35,915 nt of DNA from DASYML01 sp036399835 (GCA_036399835.1 DASWMI010000045.1:1-35915), one strand, 5' to 3'. Numbered from the stretch's first letter, positions 22,894 to 32,101 are shown. Notes: a model not told the origin generated them from the letters alone. Translations and numbers: made by a program.

Positions 22894-23703
22894 ATGTTTA
22901 ATCACCTGGTCGAATCCCATTCCCACCGGGAGGACTTCAAACGCAGAGGAGCTTTTATCTTCGGTACGCTCATCGTCTACGCAGCCCTGTTTGTCGCGGG
23001 CGGCGTGGCAAGCATCTACGCCTACAACGCTCATCTGGATAGCCAGAATCTCGAAATCGTCACCCTTTTACCACCAGTCGAATTGATACAGGCGCAGCCC
23101 GCCGCGAGGAATGTCCAGCCGCGTGCGAACCCTTCCGCCGACACCTCAAGGCAGGTCTCAGAGAGAACGCAATTTATCCCGCCCGTCGCCGATTCCACTC
23201 TGCCGCCCGATAAGATTTCGGCTCTCCGTTCAACTGTCCCGGAGATGCCGCCTGGACCGGTCGTGCTGAGCGATAGGAATTTCACCGCTGAACAGTCAGG
23301 CCCAAGAACTCCTGCGAGCGGTGAAGGGATTCCGGGGGGCTTGACGACAAATAATATTGACATCAAAGAGACAGCACCGCCGCCGCTTCCCGCTCCAACC
23401 AAACCTCCTGAGACCAGAAAAATTCTAGTCTCCGGCAAACTGCTCAACAGCCAGGCCATCAGCCTGCCCAAGCCCCTTTACCCGCCTCTTGCCAGGGCCT
23501 CCGGCGCTCAAGGGACTGTCTCCGTGCAGATACTGATAGACGAGACGGGAAGGGTTGTTTCGTCCAAGGCCATTTCGGGCCATCTGCTGTTGAGGCAGGC
23601 CGCCGAGCAGGCCGCCTCTCAGGCACGCTTTACACCGACCACGCTCGGCGACCAGCCCGTCAAGGTTTCAGGCACGATTACTTTCAACTTCGTGCTGCAT
23701 TAA
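22894..23703 (+). CDS. TonB-like energy transducer / TonB_C protein
   Basis: A 269-residue inner-membrane protein with cytoplasmic N-terminus, one membrane segment (about 22-44, FIFGTLIVYAALFVAGGVASIYAY), a long Pro-rich periplasmic region (about 60-175, including PPPLPAPTKPPE) and a C-terminal TonB_C domain (about 185-269: PKPLYPPLARASGAQGTVSV, LIDETGRVVSSKAISGH, ASQARFTPTTLGDQPVKVSG). It probably links inner-membrane energy or signals to an outer-membrane partner; no exbBD is adjacent. The ATG at 22894 has GAGGAG eight bases upstream; the ten extra upstream codons lack this support. It is divergent from the ferritin-like gene and convergent with alanine racemase. Confidence 0.88.
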   Translation: MFNHLVESHSHREDFKRRGAFIFGTLIVYAALFVAGGVASIYAYNAHLDSQNLEIVTLLPPVELIQAQPAARNVQPRANPSADTSRQVSERTQFIPPVADSTLPPDKISALRSTVPEMPPGPVVLSDRNFTAEQSGPRTPASGEGIPGGLTTNNIDIKETAPPPLPAPTKPPETRKILVSGKLLNSQAISLPKPLYPPLARASGAQGTVSVQILIDETGRVVSSKAISGHLLLRQAAEQAASQARFTPTTLGDQPVKVSGTITFNFVLH

Positions 23704-23744
23704 ACAGATTTCTGCTTCCTTCCACAGACCTTTCCACAAAGACA

Positions 23745-23778
23745 AAGGTGCGTGGCCTCAAACAGGGCCGCGCACCTT
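23745..23778. terminator. Hairpin between convergent genes (TonB_C protein and alanine racemase)
   Basis: A 13-bp stem with one G-U pair (AAGGTGCG-T-GGCC with GGCC-G-CGCACCTT) closes an 8-base loop. On the minus strand it is followed by TTTGTCTTTG, so it is a fair terminator for alanine racemase; on the plus strand the trailing tract is only CT-rich. Confidence 0.7.
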
Positions 23779-23838
23779 CCTGCCGTCATTCAAGGGAGAA
23801 GAAAAAAGTAAAGAAGTTAAGGACCGGAAGCAGGCTCT

Positions 23839-25050
23839 TTATCCCGCGCTTTGCAGTTTGCCGGACTCCCTGTAGTAACGCGGGACGCGCTGGCTGATAC
23901 CGCAGGTAATCTCGTATGAGAGCGTTGCAGCCCTCTCAGCCAACTCTTCCGCCGTAATAGCCAGCCCTTCATCCTGGCCCAGCAATATCACGCGGTCGTC
24001 CTGCGCCACGCCCTCCACGTCCGTCACATCAACCAGCGTCAGGTCCATCGAGATGCGGCCCACGACCGGCGCATAGCGCCCGCGTACAATGACGCGACCG
24101 CGATTCGAGAGGCCGCGCACATATCCGTCGTTGTACCCTACGGGGAGAGTTGCGACGAGCGTCTCCCTCGCGGTCTCAAAAGTACAACCGTAGCCCAGCG
24201 TCTCTCCCCTGCCGACACTCTTTAAGAGCGTCACGCGCGTGTACAAAGACATCACGCTTTTCAAGGCCGGCGCTTCTGGCGCGGGCGGAAGAATATCCCG
24301 CCACAGGCCATAGAGCATGCCGCCCGGTCTGACCATTTTGGACCAGGATTCGGGGTGCGCGTAAGTCGCGGCAGAGTTTGCCATGTCTTCATAAGTGGGC
24401 CTGTGCCCCTCTTCACGGAATATCGCGGCAGCCGCTTGAAAGCGCCGCACCTGTTCGTGCGTGAACGCATCGCGCGCAGGCTCATCAGCCGCGGCAAAGT
24501 GTGTCATCAACCCGTCCACGCGGATATTCTTAAAAGAGATGAGCGCACGCGCAAACTCTCGCGCCGCACCGGGGCGCACGCCGAGCCGCCCCATCCCCGT
24601 GTCAATCTTGACGTGAACATCCGCCACCCTGTTCAAAAGACGAGCCGCGCTATCAAGAGCCTCCACAGCATCCAGGCGGTAGACGACCGGCACAAGCTGA
24701 TAAAGCAGGCACGACTCTTCCTGCCCTTTCCAGAAACCGCCGAGGCACAAGATCGGCTGGCTGATTCCGGCCTCCCTGAGCGCGATGCCCTCTTCCGGCA
24801 GCGCGACGCCAAACCAGTCCGCGCCCTCCTCTGCCAGCCTCCGCGCACAGCGCACGGCCCCGTGCCCGTAAGCATTGGCCTTGACGACGCACATCACTTT
24901 TACGCCCGGACCAACGCGCCCGCGCACAAAACGGAAATTCGAGGCCAGCGCGTCAAGATCAATCTCGGCCCAGGTCGGGCGATGGCCCTCCTGCGGCTCA
25001 AGACTGTGCCGCCGAATCTCTGCGTCGCTGCTGCTGCCCGCCACGGACAT
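23839..25050 (-). CDS. alr: Alanine racemase
   Basis: PLP-dependent enzyme making D-alanine for peptidoglycan. The 403-residue product carries the PLP lysine K57 in CVVKANAYGHG, HVKIDTGMGRLGV, LMTHFAAAD, ANSAATYAHPE, VRPGGMLYGL and the second catalytic tyrosine in GETLGYGCTF. The C-terminal beta domain follows, with PVGYNDGYVRGLSNRG and VVGRISMDLTLVDV. The N-terminus is about 25 residues longer than usual before WAEIDLDAL. The gene stands alone: a hairpin follows it and a 500-base intergenic region precedes it. Confidence 0.96.
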   Translation of the reverse strand: MSVAGSSSDAEIRRHSLEPQEGHRPTWAEIDLDALASNFRFVRGRVGPGVKVMCVVKANAYGHGAVRCARRLAEEGADWFGVALPEEGIALREAGISQPILCLGGFWKGQEESCLLYQLVPVVYRLDAVEALDSAARLLNRVADVHVKIDTGMGRLGVRPGAAREFARALISFKNIRVDGLMTHFAAADEPARDAFTHEQVRRFQAAAAIFREEGHRPTYEDMANSAATYAHPESWSKMVRPGGMLYGLWRDILPPAPEAPALKSVMSLYTRVTLLKSVGRGETLGYGCTFETARETLVATLPVGYNDGYVRGLSNRGRVIVRGRYAPVVGRISMDLTLVDVTDVEGVAQDDRVILLGQDEGLAITAEELAERAATLSYEITCGISQRVPRYYRESGKLQSAG

Positions 25051-25318
25051 AAATCAGTCTCTCCCTCGTCTACGCGCGGCGCTCGATAAATCCCGGTCAA
25101 GACAGACCTACTCTGACATCAGGACCAACGCGCCCGCGCCAGTAGCATACAACACTTGAGACGAAAATGAATGATGAGAGATATTCAATCGCGGCACTCT
25201 CGTCATCCTCAAACCCTGAGCGGAAAATAGCAGACAGCTCTTTACTGGACCAGAAAACGACAGCAGCTTTTTCGCATAAAAAAAGCGTGCGGAATCATTG
25301 TCAGAATTGGACCAGCTA

Positions 25319-25347
25319 TTGCGATTGCCTGATTGCCGTTGTATCAT
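25319..25347 (+). promoter_or_regulatory. Possible promoter for the giant gene
   Basis: TTGCGA (25319-25324) and TATCAT (25342-25347) are spaced by 17 bases. A transcript from here would have a leader of about 200 bases containing two inverted repeats. The match is moderate, and the gene has no clear Shine-Dalgarno before its ATG. Confidence 0.4.
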
Positions 25348-25418
25348 GCCGGTCGTCAAAGCAAGATTCCTCGTATTCAGCTAATAAGAGCGTCTCCCTC
25401 TCTTGTTAGCCTCACTGA

Positions 25419-25507
25419 TAAGCTTTGCGCATTAAAGCTTAGCACCCGAAAAGCAGCCGTCTAATTTTCAATCCCAACCTTTCTTTATTTGTCAGACGTT
25501 GAAAATT
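25419..25507. promoter_or_regulatory. Two inverted repeats upstream of the giant gene
   Basis: TAAGCTTT and AAAGCTTA (25419-25441) form an 8-bp perfect dyad with a 7-base spacer. AATTTTCAA (25463-25471) and TTGAAAATT (25499-25507) form a 9-bp perfect dyad with a longer spacer. They could be operators, for example for the HTH domains of the gene product itself, or RNA hairpins in the leader. Only the symmetry is seen. Confidence 0.4.
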
Positions 25508-25550
25508 CGACCCGCCGACCGAAGGGTGTCTCCCGTTTCTCCTTACTGCC

Positions 25551-28500
25551 ATGCCAGAACAAAAATCCAACCTCGACGCCGACCCGCAAGACCCGCAGGA
25601 ACTGCGACCCATAGAAGAGCCACCGCCCGGAGACGATGACCCGCCACCACCACCGCCTGGCGGCTCGGGCGTCGAGATAACGAGCGTCTCGCCGATAGCC
25701 GGGTCGCTCGTCGGACGAATCGAAGTGACGCTCACGGGGACAGGCTTCGAGACGGGCGCGGAGGTCTTTTTCGGTAGCAGTTCATCGCCCCTGGTCATTG
25801 TTGATAGCAGCACCAGTGCGCGCGCAGAGTTGCCCCCGGCCTCGGAGGCGGGCAGCGTTTCCGTCTCGCTCGTCAATCCGGACGGAAGCCATGCGACACG
25901 AGAGGGCGGCTTTACTTACATCACGACGGAGCAGAGCAACCGCGCCGAGGTGCTCGGCGTCACGCCTCTCTCGGTGATAGAGGATACGGAGACTGAAGTA
26001 ACCATCCGCGGGCGCAATCTGATTGCGGCCTACAATGAAGGGCTGGTCGTGCTGCGTGGTCCAACGCGGGTTCACCTGACAAACTCGTCCCCCACGACCG
26101 AACGCGATGAAGCGACCGGAATCGAGGCGCTCACTTTCACCGTGCGCGTCGTTGCGACGCCGCCGCTCGAACCGCTTGAGCGTATAGCCATACAGGTGCT
26201 TGCCAGTCGCAGACCAGGCGCAGAGAGCGACGGTATCTTCGAGAGCAGCCGACAGATGTTCACGGTGCTCCCGCGCGCGATACCGGTGCCGCTCGCCTTT
26301 ACGGACAATCTGGACCCGGATAAGCCAAACCTCGTCATCGTCGCGGGCAGGAATCTGGAAGGATGCTCGCTGGAGATGGGCGATGGCGCGCAGGTGCATC
26401 TACAGAAGAGCGATGACCGCACCCTCATCGGTATCGTCACCGTGACGGAAGAGATAACGAAGTCTGCCGCGACCACAGAGTCTACGGCGGAGACTCCGAC
26501 GACGACGCTCTTCATACGCAGTGAGGACGGCAGCGAGGTGGCCCAGTACCCGATGTCGGTCGCGCCGAGCTTTGAATTCGCCGAGCGAAGCACGTCCACA
26601 ATGATGAGAGCGCCGCTGCAAGACGAAGGGGCTGCGGGCGACTACGCGAGTTCCATTGACAGCGACATCGGCTTCAAACTGACTGCCGTCCCGAACCAGC
26701 AGATCGCTGGTCCAACCGAGGAAGATAGCGCCGTCTTCAACCTCAGCGGCGCGCCTCTCTCCAGCTTCGGCTTCGATTGGTTCAACTTCGTCTTCACGAT
26801 TTTTGACATCACCATCCTGATACCAATCGTCAACGAAGTCCGGCTGGTCCCATTCTTTGATAGCGGCGGGAGCGATAAGCTGAGCACCGTGCCTGTCCTG
26901 GCGCAGGTCGGCAAGCTGTTTCGGCTGCGCGGGATGGGTCTGCTGGTCGCGCTCCATATCGATGTCATTATTCATATCAGGGTCGTGGTCATTATCGGTT
27001 TTCGCTTCGACTTCTGGGACTTCGATCCCTTTAATGAATTCCCCGAGCTATATCCGTGGGGCATAGGCTCTCTGGTCGTCAGCGTCCATGTCGTGATTCA
27101 GATTCGACTGCTCATCTCATTTCTGGTCGCGCTGGTCCAGCCGACCGGCAAGCTGCACGTGCTCTTCTTCTTTCACCTGAGGATTTTCATAGACTTCACC
27201 ATAGACACTGATGGTCGGACCTTCCATTTCGACCCTGACTTCGACATCAAGGTGGACTACACCAAGGTCTCGCCTCTGCATAACCTGTTCCCCTGCGATG
27301 GCCGCTTTCAGCTCGCGGAAGAGAATGGCAACACTGTCTTTTTCGATGCTATCGAAGCCCCGCAGTCCTACTACTTCCCACGCTCGGCTGGCGAGTGCTG
27401 CCTGACCTGGACCTTCGACCTCAAGCTGATCCGATTCGGTTTTAACCAACCGGAAGAGGTTATTCAGGAGAGATTCGAGGCAGATTTTTGTTTGAACGCT
27501 GCGCCCAGCCCGGAGATGCTGCGGATTTTCATCACCTCTGACCCGGAGCCGACGGGTATTCCGCCGACTCTTGAAATGGACCTCGGTGATACTGCCATCC
27601 TGAGGGCGCTGGCCCAGCCCGTTGATGAGTCGGGCAACCACACCGGACCTTTGCAGGATGTCCGCGACTTGGGCTACGACGCTGAGTTCTATCTTGAATT
27701 TCCGCTCGATGTGCTCGACCCGACCTTGCTCCCGGCTGGAGATGCACACGCCGTACAGGTGGGCGAAAACGTGATTCATGTGAGGCTCTGGGCGCGCGAC
27801 CGTAATCAAGTGCCGCAGTTCGCCTTCTGGCCCCAAGACATACACGGCTTTGACATCGCGCGCTTTATCGCAGAGGGTCTGCCGCCCGCGTATCTGGGCG
27901 GCGCGCTGCCGGTCAAAGTCAATCCCCTCGCAGGCAAGATTACAATCGAGCCGACGGTGGCCTACCACGATGAAAAAAATGGCAACCGGCTGGTCCAGAC
28001 CTCTTTACTCGAACGCGCCGAGCCGTTTGAAGATAAGCCGCGCAACTATGTGCTTGCCGTCAAGCTGACTATTCCCGACGATGTTCCGCGACCGCAGACG
28101 CTGACCTTCACCGTGACAGGCGTCGGGATGCAGCCGACACAACCGCTGGCCGGCATCCCCGGCGGCTTTTTCGCACGCGGTCGGACCAGCGCGCAAAAGC
28201 CTGAGCAGTTCTTTACAGGGAATCTCGCGCAGAAGGACCAGAAGGGCAAGATAGAGATTGATGACAATACGCCTTCCGGCGAGTTACTCGCGGTCCTCGA
28301 ACTCGGCAGCACGCCGACCAACGTCAAAGAGTTCTCCGTCGTGCCCAATAACAAGGAGGACGGTCCCTCAACAGGGACACTAACCAAGTTCGTTCCGCCC
28401 GGCAGGGCAGTTGGGGAGAGGGATGTCAAGCTCTCTGTCACGCTGAAAGCCGAGAGCAGTCGCGGCACGGTCCTGAGGCTCAGGAAAACGCAGCTTGACC

Positions 28501-30623
28501 TGTTCGTCACGAACGAGGAGACCTTTGAAGAATACCTGCGCGTTTTTCAGGAAGTGCAGGAAATCCTGACCGGCTCGGACACTACATACTCAGGCTTTGC
28601 CAAGAGCTTCTATGCCGAGTTGGTTAAGAGCGGCGCGACTTCCGCCGTGCTCAAGAAGCAGGGCGACGACCTGTGGAAACATGCCTGGACCACCGCGCCG
28701 ACCTTAAAGGATGACCGCCCGCTCTACTGGGCGCGTCTTCAGGCCATAGGTGCGCTGCGCGCCTACGGTCAGCGTCAAATTCCCATGCTCACGTCGGACA
28801 CGGTCCAGCAGTTGATTAACCAGTTCGAGTGGCCGTCGCGCGGACTAAACGGGCCGAACGGCAGTATTATCTTCGACGAAGCCCCGGCGACCGCCACACG
28901 CAAGGTCATCGTCACGGGTTTCGATCCCTTCCAGTTACCTTCGCAACCCACGACGAGTAATCCATCGGGGCTGATCGCGCTGGTGCTCAACGGCAGGCTG
29001 CTCGAACAAGCTGACCCGCCCGTTTACATCAGAACAGCCGTCTTCCCTGTCCGTTATAAAGACTTCGATGAGAACATAGTCGAGAATGCTGTGACGACGA
29101 CCCTCAGCCAAATCGTCCTGCTCCTCACGACCAGTTTGAACGACGCGGACTACTATGATGTCGAGCGTTGGGCGTGCAGGGCGAGGGGCGGGCTGATGGA
29201 TAATAATCGCAAAGTGCCGGACCGTGAAGTTCCCGGGAAAGAATTTTACCAGAGCACGCTGCCCTATACGCTGGTCATCACGAGCGACGATCAGACGCGC
29301 AGGCTACCCGGTCCGAACTCCGCGACGACTCCCTTTGTCACGGACCAGTCCTACAAGGTTTCGGGAGCTAAGGGTGAGCGTATGAGGAATATACGCTCTG
29401 GAACGATCAAGGCCGGTGAGTTTCGCTACGAGCCTCTGGTAGATGAAGAGGCAGCCTATAAAAAGCAGCCCGACGAACCGCGACAGGACAAACCCTCGCT
29501 CGAAGGCTCGGGCTGGAACTACCTCTCGAATGAAATCTTCTATCGCGCGGCGCGTCAGCGGCAGACCTTTAGACCATCGCTGGCCTCCGGCCATCTGCAC
29601 TTAGCCCTTCCCGCGTTCGGAACGCAGTGGAGTCGAGACCGGCTCATTGAAGGAGTTAAGGAGGCGCTCAGACGTTTCCTCAAGAACATCTTCCCGCTGC
29701 GCAGCGCAGTGGAAGTCACCTTCCCGCAAACCGTCATCAATACGACGAGCCAGACCTTCATGCTGACGGCGACTAACGAGACGGGCCGGACGATCAGGAT
29801 CGCCAACGCGGAGACGACTCCGCCCTTCTCTGTCCAGTTGCCCGGTCCTGGACCAATCATCCTGGAGCCTGGCGCTGTCCTTTCGTTGGCAGTCAGCTTC
29901 GCGCCGACGACTGCCGGCGTTTATAACAGCGACCTGAAGGTCACAGACGAAAACGGCGAGGTCGTGATGCTGAGCACGCTCACGAGTGAAGCCGTCGAAC
30001 GATTGCCAGAGCCGCGCATCACAAGCTTTAGCCCGACTTCCGGTAGACCCGGTGCGCTGGTGACGATTCTCGGCGAGAATCTGGATGAAGCAACGGACGT
30101 GCGCATAGGGGGGACCAGCGTGCCCTTCACGGTCGTTGACGCCTCGCGCCTCACGGCAACCGTCACCGATGAAGTCTTCACAGGATTCATAGAGGTCGAG
30201 ACACCACACGGGACAGCCATCAGTTCGACCCTGTTTCGAGTGGTCCGGCGTTTTCCGCGAGAGTTATTGTCAGAGCATCTCAGGGCGCGCAGGCTCGAAC
30301 TTGGTCTACGCCAGCGCGATGCCGCACAACAGATGGGCGTCAAGGTCGGGACTTACGCCAACTGGGAGCAAGGCAGAGACGAGCCGCGGACACGCTCGTT
30401 CCCGGCCATCATCGGCTTCCTCGGCTATGACCCAAGCCCCGAGGCACAGACACTCCCGGAGCGCATACGCGAAGTCCGCGAGCGCGAAGGCCTCTCGCAA
30501 CGCGAATTGGCCGAGCGTCTGGGTGTTGCTCCCTCGACGGTCAAAGCCTGGGAGGCGGACACCGTACGTCGGCCCACCCCGCGCGTCACACGTATCTTTG
30601 AGGAGTATGTGAAGGAAGCTTAG
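25551..30623 (+). CDS. Giant IPT/TIG protein with C15-peptidase-like, Ig-like and tandem XRE HTH domains
   Basis: This 1690-residue protein lacks a visible signal peptide; its N-terminus is Asp/Pro-rich (1-40). Domains I can place are: IPT/TIG 1 (about 41-124, ITSVSPIAGSLVG), two more IPT-like domains (about 130-345), and a very hydrophobic strand-rich region (about 394-568). After a stretch of unknown folds comes a helical segment with DDRPLYWARL (1054). A pyroglutamyl-peptidase I-like domain follows (about 1116-1382: VTGFDPF, SNPSGL, DVERWA with E1205, YLSNEIFYRA with S1326, SGHLHLALP with H1350). Then come an Ig-like domain (1387-1482), IPT/TIG 4 (1486-1566) and two XRE-type HTH domains (1571-1628, 1636-1690). 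The catalytic cysteine of the peptidase family is serine here, 24 residues before the histidine as in true enzymes. It converges with the WG-repeat gene. Function unknown; DNA-binding scaffold is inference. Confidence 0.85.
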   Translation: MPEQKSNLDADPQDPQELRPIEEPPPGDDDPPPPPPGGSGVEITSVSPIAGSLVGRIEVTLTGTGFETGAEVFFGSSSSPLVIVDSSTSARAELPPASEAGSVSVSLVNPDGSHATREGGFTYITTEQSNRAEVLGVTPLSVIEDTETEVTIRGRNLIAAYNEGLVVLRGPTRVHLTNSSPTTERDEATGIEALTFTVRVVATPPLEPLERIAIQVLASRRPGAESDGIFESSRQMFTVLPRAIPVPLAFTDNLDPDKPNLVIVAGRNLEGCSLEMGDGAQVHLQKSDDRTLIGIVTVTEEITKSAATTESTAETPTTTLFIRSEDGSEVAQYPMSVAPSFEFAERSTSTMMRAPLQDEGAAGDYASSIDSDIGFKLTAVPNQQIAGPTEEDSAVFNLSGAPLSSFGFDWFNFVFTIFDITILIPIVNEVRLVPFFDSGGSDKLSTVPVLAQVGKLFRLRGMGLLVALHIDVIIHIRVVVIIGFRFDFWDFDPFNEFPELYPWGIGSLVVSVHVVIQIRLLISFLVALVQPTGKLHVLFFFHLRIFIDFTIDTDGRTFHFDPDFDIKVDYTKVSPLHNLFPCDGRFQLAEENGNTVFFDAIEAPQSYYFPRSAGECCLTWTFDLKLIRFGFNQPEEVIQERFEADFCLNAAPSPEMLRIFITSDPEPTGIPPTLEMDLGDTAILRALAQPVDESGNHTGPLQDVRDLGYDAEFYLEFPLDVLDPTLLPAGDAHAVQVGENVIHVRLWARDRNQVPQFAFWPQDIHGFDIARFIAEGLPPAYLGGALPVKVNPLAGKITIEPTVAYHDEKNGNRLVQTSLLERAEPFEDKPRNYVLAVKLTIPDDVPRPQTLTFTVTGVGMQPTQPLAGIPGGFFARGRTSAQKPEQFFTGNLAQKDQKGKIEIDDNTPSGELLAVLELGSTPTNVKEFSVVPNNKEDGPSTGTLTKFVPPGRAVGERDVKLSVTLKAESSRGTVLRLRKTQLDLFVTNEETFEEYLRVFQEVQEILTGSDTTYSGFAKSFYAELVKSGATSAVLKKQGDDLWKHAWTTAPTLKDDRPLYWARLQAIGALRAYGQRQIPMLTSDTVQQLINQFEWPSRGLNGPNGSIIFDEAPATATRKVIVTGFDPFQLPSQPTTSNPSGLIALVLNGRLLEQADPPVYIRTAVFPVRYKDFDENIVENAVTTTLSQIVLLLTTSLNDADYYDVERWACRARGGLMDNNRKVPDREVPGKEFYQSTLPYTLVITSDDQTRRLPGPNSATTPFVTDQSYKVSGAKGERMRNIRSGTIKAGEFRYEPLVDEEAAYKKQPDEPRQDKPSLEGSGWNYLSNEIFYRAARQRQTFRPSLASGHLHLALPAFGTQWSRDRLIEGVKEALRRFLKNIFPLRSAVEVTFPQTVINTTSQTFMLTATNETGRTIRIANAETTPPFSVQLPGPGPIILEPGAVLSLAVSFAPTTAGVYNSDLKVTDENGEVVMLSTLTSEAVERLPEPRITSFSPTSGRPGALVTILGENLDEATDVRIGGTSVPFTVVDASRLTATVTDEVFTGFIEVETPHGTAISSTLFRVVRRFPRELLSEHLRARRLELGLRQRDAAQQMGVKVGTYANWEQGRDEPRTRSFPAIIGFLGYDPSPEAQTLPERIREVREREGLSQRELAERLGVAPSTVKAWEADTVRRPTPRVTRIFEEYVKEA

Positions 30624-30685
30624 AAAGCAATAGCGGACGGCGAAAGGCTCGCTTCCTTATCGCGGTCATCCAGGATGGTCCGGCT

Positions 30686-31909
30686 CTATTTTGAAGGCCA
30701 GACGAGGTGTCCGCTCCTGTCAATATATCCGTATGTTTCTCCCGCCTTCCCGTCAAACGAGATGCGCGCGAGGCCGTCCTTGAACGGGCCGACTCTGTTG
30801 AATGCTCCAGGTTTAATTACGACCTCCCCGTTCTGGTCCATATATCCCCACAGGTATCCCGCGCCGGAGTCAATGATAAAGGGCACAAGCCCCTCGGAGT
30901 ATCTCCAATCGTGCAACTCCTCTTTGTAAATTAAGAGTAGCTGCTTAAACTCGTATGAAAAATTGCGGCCCCTGGCCTGTGTCACAACCCAACGCCCAGA
31001 CTTGTCAATCCACCCTACTTTTTTCTCGTCGCCCGCGACGACCCACGCCAGCCCTTCGGAGAACTGCTGCGCGCGTTTGAACTGCGGCGGGATGACAAAC
31101 TCGCCTTTCCTGTCAATGTATCCGTATCCCGATTCGCCGAGCCTGACACACGCCAGCCCTTCCGAAAACCGGCTCGTCGCGATTGTGGCAATATAGAAAC
31201 CGGCTTTGCGCGGCAGAAAGCGCGGCGCGATGACCATCTCGCCTTGCCGGTTGATAAAGCCGTACTTCTCTTTATCGATTTCCACCCCGGCCAGCCCTTC
31301 CGAGAAATCATCTGCAAACGTATATTGCGGCTTAACCACCAACCTTCCCGAACGGTCAATATATCCCCAACGGCCTTCAAGCTCGCGCGTCCCGACTGCC
31401 GCCAGCCCTTCGTGAAAATCCTTTGCCTGTGGGTCATCAGCCTTTATCAGCTCATCAACTTTGATAACTTCCCTGCCCTCTCGGTCTATAAAGCCACGGA
31501 ACCCCTGCCTGCGCACATAGGCCAGCCCCTCGTGAAAATCGCGCGCCGAGTCAAAGCGCGGCTCTATGGCGATTCTCCCGCGCTCGTCAATGTAGCCCAA
31601 CTTGTAACCCCTGGAGCCTACGGATTCGCTCGCTTCTCTTCTGAGATAAATCCAGGCACGCCCTTCGTGGAATTCACCGACAGCTCTCGTGGTCTTTGGC
31701 AGACGGTCAAAGCCTATGACGAGCTTTCCCCTCTTATCTATAAACCCGAATCTACGCTCACCCGATTTCCCATCTTTGATGACCTGGTACAGACGAATTG
31801 AACGACGCACGGATTTGCCCGAGTCCCTTTGCGCATGGGCGTGCGGCGCAAACGTCAACAGGCAAAGAAGAATGAGGAGTGAATGACGGATGGGTGCGCT
31901 CTTGATCAT
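30686..31909 (-). CDS. Exported WG-repeat protein
   Basis: A 407-residue protein with a signal peptide (about 1-26, IRHSLLILLCLLTFAPHAHA) followed by about nine WG (KWG) repeats, each around 35-40 residues. Examples are GFIDKRGKLVI, GYIDERGRIAIEP with FHEGLAYV, GYIDRSGRLVVKPQY with FSEGLAGV, and GYIDRKGEFVIPPQF with FSEGLAWV. These repeats form beta-rich structures of unknown role. The frame is open 37 codons further, but GGAGG stands seven bases before the ATG at 31909, which directly precedes the signal peptide. It is convergent with the giant gene, with 62 bases between stops and no clear terminator. Confidence 0.88.
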   Translation of the reverse strand: MIKSAPIRHSLLILLCLLTFAPHAHAQRDSGKSVRRSIRLYQVIKDGKSGERRFGFIDKRGKLVIGFDRLPKTTRAVGEFHEGRAWIYLRREASESVGSRGYKLGYIDERGRIAIEPRFDSARDFHEGLAYVRRQGFRGFIDREGREVIKVDELIKADDPQAKDFHEGLAAVGTRELEGRWGYIDRSGRLVVKPQYTFADDFSEGLAGVEIDKEKYGFINRQGEMVIAPRFLPRKAGFYIATIATSRFSEGLACVRLGESGYGYIDRKGEFVIPPQFKRAQQFSEGLAWVVAGDEKKVGWIDKSGRWVVTQARGRNFSYEFKQLLLIYKEELHDWRYSEGLVPFIIDSGAGYLWGYMDQNGEVVIKPGAFNRVGPFKDGLARISFDGKAGETYGYIDRSGHLVWPSK

Positions 31910-32101
31910 TCTTGCGCCTCCGGCCACAAAACGATTTATCCGGCGATAAAGCTTAAAGAGATTCAACTGTAGCGTGAGGCGGCAAGATTGAAGATTCACG
32001 CGGAAGAGGATAACTCGCACGCTGCACGTTATTCAACGGCGCACGAAAGATGATTGATGAGAGGCGTGCTCGGAGGGCTGTTTGGTTTCAGGGGCGCGCG
32101 G

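Larger units (their letters stand above)
25051..25550. other. 500-base intergenic region between alanine racemase and the giant gene
   Basis: The region separates two divergently read genes. I see no convincing coding frame, tRNA or repeat of the heptad type in it. It holds a promoter-like pair on the plus strand (25319-25347) and two inverted repeats (25419-25441 and 25463-25507). It also holds an 18-base copy (25122-25139) of a sequence inside alanine racemase (24908-24925). Confidence 0.6.

Noticed and set aside
25108..25359. Small minus-strand frame of about 83 codons upstream of alanine racemase
   Set aside because: Composition resembles non-coding sequence and no start signal or family resemblance is seen.
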